Positions 58,890-64,000 of a stretch of 64,000 nt of DNA are shown piece after piece. A program made the position numbers and the translations under genes. The number at the start of each line of letters is the position of its first letter. The first letter of the stretch is position 1. The stretch is from Tolypeutes matacus (taxonomy: Eukaryota > Chordata > Mammalia > Cingulata > Chlamyphoridae). The notes beneath the pieces were generated by a model. That model searched no databases. It was not told the DNA's origin and worked only from the letters and a program-made list of their open reading frames with translations. The stretch lies in NCBI GenBank assembly GCA_026826555.1, contig JAKSZT010038599.1, positions 5,563,059-5,627,058 of the forward strand. Reading direction: 5' to 3'.

Positions 58890-59462
58890 TGTATTAGTCA
58901 GCCAAAGGGGTGCTGATACAAAATACCAGAAATCTGTTGGCTTTTATAAAGGATTATTTATTTGGGGTAGAAGCTTACAGTTACCAGGCCATAAAGAGTA
59001 AGTTAATTCCCTCACCAAAGTCTATGGCCTCTGTTGGGGCAAGATGGCTACCAACATCTGCCAAGAGTTCAGGCTTCTTGGGTTCCTTTCTTCCTGGGGC
59101 TCCATTTCTCTCTGTACTCAGTTGCTGTGCTCTCTCTACAAGGCCAGCTGTAGACTATCAGGTGAATGGCTCTGTCTTTCTCTCCCCAGGGCTTCTGCCA
59201 TATCTAAGGAGCCTATTCTTATTCCTCTGTGGTGTTCTTTGTTTTCACTTCCCAGGGTCCAGCTCAAAACTTCCACTCTCTTCTCTGCCATGTAGTTTTC
59301 TCTGTGAGTCTCTGTTCCCTTGGTAGGTGGGGACTTAACGTCCTACTGATGTGGCCCAATCAAAGCCCTAATCATAATTTAATCATGCCCAGGTATAGAC
59401 AAGTTTACAAACATAATCCAATATCTATTTTTGGAATTCATAAACAATGCCAAACTGCTACA
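58890..59462 (-). mobile_element. Solo LTR, family X, copy 7
   Basis: On plus TGTATTAGTCAGCC at the start and AAACTGCTACA at the end, 573 bp, the same length as copy 1. Exact 5-bp target duplication ATTAT (58885-58889, 59463-59467). CAAGATGGC at 59040-59048. The middle is of the copy 1/copy 2 type. The 138-aa plus frame 58910-59326 shares GARWLPTSAKSSGFLG with the 119-aa frame in copy 1. It is antisense to the LTR and simply reflects common descent of the repeat. Confidence 0.85.
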
Positions 59463-59467
59463 ATTAT

Positions 59468-60214
59468 TAATACGATTCTGGTTTTATTGTGGCTATAATA
59501 GATATTATATCAAAATATTTTAAGAAAGCTACCATGTCTGTTTTAACTATCAGCCTACTCTTCAGATTTTGGGGTAAGTGATGGTGGTGGTGGCGGTTGC
59601 AGTAGGGTGTATGTGTTTGTATTTGGAATAGTGTTGACAATATACCATTAATTCACCTATAATTTAATGAATCACTAACTTTTTTACAAAAATTTACAAG
59701 TATTGTTAGCAGTTTTTTAAAACATTGTTATTTAGAAAATGTGTTATATTTTGCTTGCTATATTTAAACAGAAAAAATACTAGAGTCATTAACTTTAAAT
59801 CATTTTTATTATTAATTTCAAAATGCTTTGTTTTTGCATTATTTTCCCTGAAGAAAGCAAGATATTTATCAGTAGTACCTCACTAAGATAGATTATAAAT
59901 ATTAAATGAAGAGAAAATATGAATCAGAATGTTAAAAGCTGACTTTAGATTAATAAGTAGCTTACATGGAAAATCAAATTTCAGGTATAAGTTCTAAATA
60001 TGACACTGGTATTTGTTAAAGTCTACTTCTTTCTGTTTTCCAGTTTACGAAGGGTGTTATATTTTTGTTTTTAAATCTGTTATTAATATAAAATTAAAAC
60101 ATAATAAAACAAATACCCAAAGACTTAAATAATATAAAATTACATAAAAATAAGCTGGGCAAAATAAATAAAAATTTCAGGGCTGCAGAGCCACTGAAAG
60201 ACAATTCTTTTCTT
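59468..60214. other. AT-rich sequence, nothing recognised
   Basis: Only a short GGT/GGC-rich run (59581-59602) stands out. Confidence 0.45.
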
Positions 60215-61255
60215 TTTAATTAATTTTTTTTATTTTTAAAGAAACTTTAGATTACTTAAATGTTACATAAAATTTATAAGGGATTCTCATATGCTCCACT
60301 CCCTCCCCTTCTCACATTTTCCCTCATCAACAATATCCTTCATTAGTGTGGTACATTTGCTACAATGATGAACCCATACTAAAGCATTGCTACTAGCCAT
60401 GGATTACTGTTTACATTATAGTTTACACTCTGTTCTGCATAATTTTGAGGTTATGACAAAATATACAATGGCCTGTATCTGTCACTGCAATATCTTGCAG
60501 GACAACTCCAATGTCCTGAAAATGCCCCCATATTATACCTATTCTTCCCTCTCCCATCCTTCAGAACCTCTGGTGGCCACTGCCTTTATATAACTGATTA
60601 GAGTTCTTCCATTGCTAGAATAATAATAAGTCTACTTAAGTCAATTGCTCACTCCTCAATAATGAGGATTTGGGAAAGGTGATGCCCACTCTGCTTCTAA
60701 TTGAGAGGGAGCTTAGATTCCATGGAGCAGATGGATGGAACTACCTTGCTTGCAGTTGCAGACACTCTCTGTTCCTTGGGATAGGCATTGTCCATCATCT
60801 CCTTGTTCATTGTCCTGGGTGAGTCTAATGAACTGGAGAGTAGATGTTGTAACTCTGCTGAAATTCAGGGCTCAACTGGCACATGGATGGATCAAAGATT
60901 TAAGTCTTTGGGAAATATATCTATCAAATATAGTGCTAATTATGGCTTCAAATAAAAGAAGCAGAAGAGCCATGTCTAGAGAACCTATAAATGATTCTAA
61001 CTGTGTTACACTGGGAAGCTTAAATTCCAAAGTAAGGCCCACTGACAGGGTGCTGAATTCCTTAACTGTCTGCCCTGCTTATAGTTTCTGGATGTTTCTA
61101 GAGCCCTCAGGGGCCCAGCTCTTTTAGGCACTGTTTACTGTGGAGGTCAATGAGATCCTGCTGAGACTTGTATAAATGTAACCTCTGGAATGACCTCCTG
61201 ACTCACTTTGAAGTCTGTTAGCCATAAAAACTTATAAAAAATAAAGAACTCTGTT
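60215..61255 (-). mobile_element. L1 3' UTR, long 5'-truncated insertion
   Basis: The longest copy of this 3' end in the window, on minus. Left edge with T runs (A-rich tail). Blocks shared with 56696-57538, 12186-12680, 34786-35032 and 40010-40275 lie in one collinear order. The right part (60950-61255) extends further upstream than the others, with an AGTTTCTGGATGTTTCTAG block. The frames of 68 and 130 codons on plus are shadows. Confidence 0.7.
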
Positions 61256-62289
61256 CAACCTGTAAATTGCTACATTTCTATTAAAATAATAGATAAACTA
61301 GTGTTTTCTGCACTCTATTTCAAATACTGTAGTTGGCATTAGAAGGCACAAGCAAGGATGTTCTGATGCTGGTGTAATTGGTGATTTGACTAGTTATCCT
61401 GAGAGTTTCAGGGGCTACTAAGTAGTCTTATGTTTGTTCAGTTTGCGGAGTTTCTGAAGAAAAAAAAAAAAAAAAAACACATCCTTTTTTTCAATCATTA
61501 AATGAATGATTATTTTTTATGATTTCCTTGGAAGTATTCCTTCCTCCAAAATACAAATGAAGAAAACCTATTTTGATCCTCCTTGATACTATTATTGAAC
61601 TAAACGCATATGATTTTTGACTATACATGTCATCTTCAAATTTTGCTCATAGTATGCATTTTTACGTTACAATTTATTTTTTTCCATTAATTTCATTCAA
61701 GAATGAAACTTTGTGTAAGAAGTATTCAGAAAAAAATCTTGTACTGTGACAAGTGTAGTAATGCAGTTCTGCAATAATATTATATTACAGATAAAGGTCA
61801 CTCCATTCATACATGTATACAATAGCCATTTATTGAGTGTTTGCTACTTGTCAGGAAGTGTACTATGGCACAACACACACAATGAAAGGCAGAAGTCAAT
61901 ATGTATGTCCTCTATGCTCCTGAAGACTGCAATATAGTGCACTAATCAATTTATCATTAAAAAAGGAAAATCTACAACTGATTTAAATAACATGTTGGAA
62001 ATATTACAGTGTTTGAGAAGTCAAAATGTAAAATTGTGATTAGAATCCTCCAATCCATTCTAGTAAGCCTGTGGCAGATAATAAAATTTATTTCTTCCCA
62101 TTGTTTCAAATAGTCTATGTCATGTTGCTTGCCTTGGCAGGAACTGATTTTTTAATCTGGCACATTAATTTGGACTAAAGTGACAAGGCATTTATATTTT
62201 AACACAGATGTTAAATGCATGTTCTAGAAGTATCTCTTCAATGGCAAGAATTTCTGGATCATAGTAGAGCAGTAACAAAAATGTATGGG
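61256..62289. other. AT-rich sequence, nothing recognised
   Basis: An A run of about 18 at 61459-61477 is the only clear structure. No gene. Confidence 0.45.
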
Positions 62290-63605
62290 TGGGGACAACC
62301 AACAAGATGGCAGCAAAGTAAAGAGATCCTAGAAACAGCTCCAGCTATAGGGCAGTTGGTGATCACCCAGAGCTGCCGAAAAGACTTGTTTCAGGGATCC
62401 AGGAGACCAGAAGTGCATTCTGCAAAAGCCTTGAAAGAATGAAGGAGGAGACTAACCATCTGAAGAGAAAATTTGTTAATAGAGTCCTTCACACTGTAGA
62501 GGCCAGTGCCCATCCTCCCCTGGAGGCCACAAACCGCCTCAGGAGCTATTCCATGGCTAGAATTGGAAGCTCCACTTCCCCAAAATGGGGGAGGAAGACA
62601 CAGTTGGGTACCAACTTCAGCTACTGACTAGTAAATTCTGCGGGCTAAAGTATAATCCTAAGAACACCTAAAGTTTGAACCCTGTCCAATTCAGAAAGAG
62701 GCCAGTAGCTGCCATCTTAACTCTGCGCCTGGCATGAGGGGAAGTGGGTTGACTGAAAATCACAGTGCTGGTAGGGACTGGCTTCTTTCCATCTAGATCA
62801 GATTGCTGCTCTAGCATAAGATCCAGGCCCACCTCGTGCAAGGAAGAAGCTGAGGGGAGCTACACCAGCCTCTCTGGGAAACAACAGGCCTCGCCGCAGA
62901 AGCCGGTCATCATCTTACTTTGGCAGTGCAAGCCATCCCAGGAGCAATTCTGTGGCAGGAACTAGAAGCTCCATTTCCCAAAAACAGGGGAGGAAGAGAC
63001 CGTTGGCCACCGATTTCAGCTACTGATTAGTAAATTCGGCTGGCTAAAGTATAACCCTAAGAAAAGCTAAAGTTTGAAACTATCCAAGACGAAAAGAGGC
63101 TGGTAGGTGCCATTTTGACTCCACCCCTGGCATGAGGGGAAGCCAGGCTGACTGAAGATCACAGTGATAGTAGAGACCTGTTTCTTTCACCCAGATTGAC
63201 CTGCACTCCTAGTCTAGGATTCAACCCCACCTCTAGCAGGAAGGAAGCTGGCTGGTCTTGCACGAGCAAAGACCCAGGCAGGGGAGAAAGGGGCATGTCT
63301 CTCTGGGCAACTATAGTCTAGGCCTGCATGACTTGGATTATTCCACACAGCTGTGGCTCTGTCCCTTCCTCTGGCAAAGGAGAAAATTGGGAGAAGCTTA
63401 ATTGGTCCTTGAGGCAATGAGGACAGCTTGAACCTCCACAGCTTATAGCACCAACTACATACTTGGCTCCTACTACAAAACCAGTAAGGGAGAAAGCACA
63501 AGAAACCCTACTAAGGAGAAAAATTGCACACAGAATAAAACTCTAGTAAGCCAGATGCCAAGACACTAATAAAAAATTACAATCCACACCAAGAAACAGG
63601 AAGAT
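62290..63605 (+). mobile_element. L1 E: 5' UTR with tandem units
   Basis: Starts near 62290 with CAACAAGATGGCAGC (AAGATGGC at 62304-62311). Two tandem units follow, offset by about 399 bp: GAAGCTCC at 62566 and 62965, CAGCTACTGA at 62618 and 63017, and CCTGGCATGAGGGGAAG in each. The 3' part of the 5' UTR leads to the ORF1 start at 63606. It is collinear with the 5' UTR of L1 D. It would act as an RNA polymerase II promoter for the L1. Confidence 0.75.
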
Positions 63606-63944
63606 ATGGCCCAGTTAAAGGATCAAGATAAGCCTCCAGAGCATATAAAGGAGTTTAGACAACTAATCATAGATGTTCAAACAAATCTCCTTAATAAATT
63701 CAATGAGATGGTGAAAGACATTAAGGATATTGAGACATTGGATGAGCACAAGGAAGAATGTGAAAGCATTCATAGAAAAATAGCAGATCTCAAGGGAATG
63801 AAGGGTGCAATAAATGAAATTAAATATACACTGGAATCATATAATAGCAGGTTTGAGGAGGCAGAAGAAAGGTTTGGTGAGCTTGAAGAAATGGTCTCTG
63901 AAAGTGAACATACAAAAGAACATATGAAGTTTGAAAAAACTTGA
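63606..63944 (+). pseudogene. L1 E ORF1, N-terminal part with early break
   Basis: The ATG at 63606 is the natural ORF1 start, in line with L1 A and D. 112 codons are open: a short N-terminal part, then a long coiled-coil with heptad spacing (KGAINEIKYTLESYN, EEAEERFGELEE) for trimer formation of the L1 RNA-binding protein. The frame stops at 63944. In L1 D the coiled-coil goes on at this point with KEQMKKRMEKIEHV, so a small frameshift after HTKEHMK has broken it here. Sequence continues to the window edge as ORF1. Downstream ORF1 and ORF2 are outside. Confidence 0.75.
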
Positions 63945-64000
63945 ACAAGGTCTCAGGGAACTAAATAACAGCAAGAATGGGCAAACATACATTTCATGGG
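63945..64000 (+). mobile_element. L1 E ORF1, continuing off the window
   Basis: GGTCTCAGGGAACTAAATAA and AAACATACATTTCATGGG match the L1 D ORF1 section that leads into the RRM region, in another frame. Confidence 0.6.

Noticed and set aside
5706..59462. CRISPR-like or other regular array from the recurring TGTATTAGTCAGCC words
   Set aside because: The copies are kilobases apart and are ends of dispersed LTRs, not a spaced array.
60735..61127. 130-aa plus-strand frame
   Set aside because: Antisense to an L1 3' UTR copy; repeat shadow.

Overview
What it is. This is a typical piece of AT-rich, gene-free mammalian DNA, intergenic or deep intronic. I find no open reading frame with the look of a cellular gene, no splice-consistent exon series, no RNA gene and no bacterial-type feature. 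Almost everything recognisable is a transposable element at some stage of decay. The organism is most likely a xenarthran, and an armadillo is my best guess. The reason is a set of tRNA-derived SINEs with a GGGAAGC start, A and B boxes and an A-rich tail. They resemble the armadillo DAS-SINE family, and two copies are nearly identical to each other, so the family was recently active. The host call rests on memory of that family and was not searched. Layout. 1-850 is a GC-rich LINE-1 (L1) 5' end on the minus strand. 0.85-6.5 kb is mostly unique DNA with an L2 relic, an unusual hairpin and one solo LTR. 6.5-9.4 kb holds two L1 pieces in opposite orientation. 9.4-17.4 kb is mostly unique, with an L1 3' end, MER5A, L2 and MIR relics. 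17.4-20.4 kb holds an ERVL/MaLR-like element abutting a second LTR in the opposite orientation, with a young SINE inside. 20.4-25.7 kb is mostly unique, with SINEs and one LTR. 25.9-35 kb is an old L1 (called A here) interrupted by an LTR, a mosaic LTR and a second L1 (B) that has a 5' inversion and itself carries a young SINE. 35-38.7 kb is a minus-strand L1 (D) with an intact 5' end and an internal deletion. 38.7-46.3 kb is unique DNA, old LTRs, an old L1 3' end and part of a MaLR element. 46.3-54.6 kb is L1 C, split by two LTR elements. 54.6-62.3 kb holds LTRs, a SINE and two L1 3'-end insertions. 62.3-64 kb is the 5' end of L1 E, which runs off the window. How it fits together. The elements do not form a pathway; the window is a record of nested insertions. 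The points most worth checking are L1 5' regions built of two tandem units of about 400 bp (L1 D and L1 E), a MaLR-like LTR family with an unexpectedly open gag-like frame, a probable recombinant LTR with matching 5-bp target duplications, and two clear twin-priming inversions. A CAAGATGGC motif (YY1-type core) occurs in the L1 5' ends and in most copies of the main LTR family. Repeat family names below come from recognition alone and are not database results.
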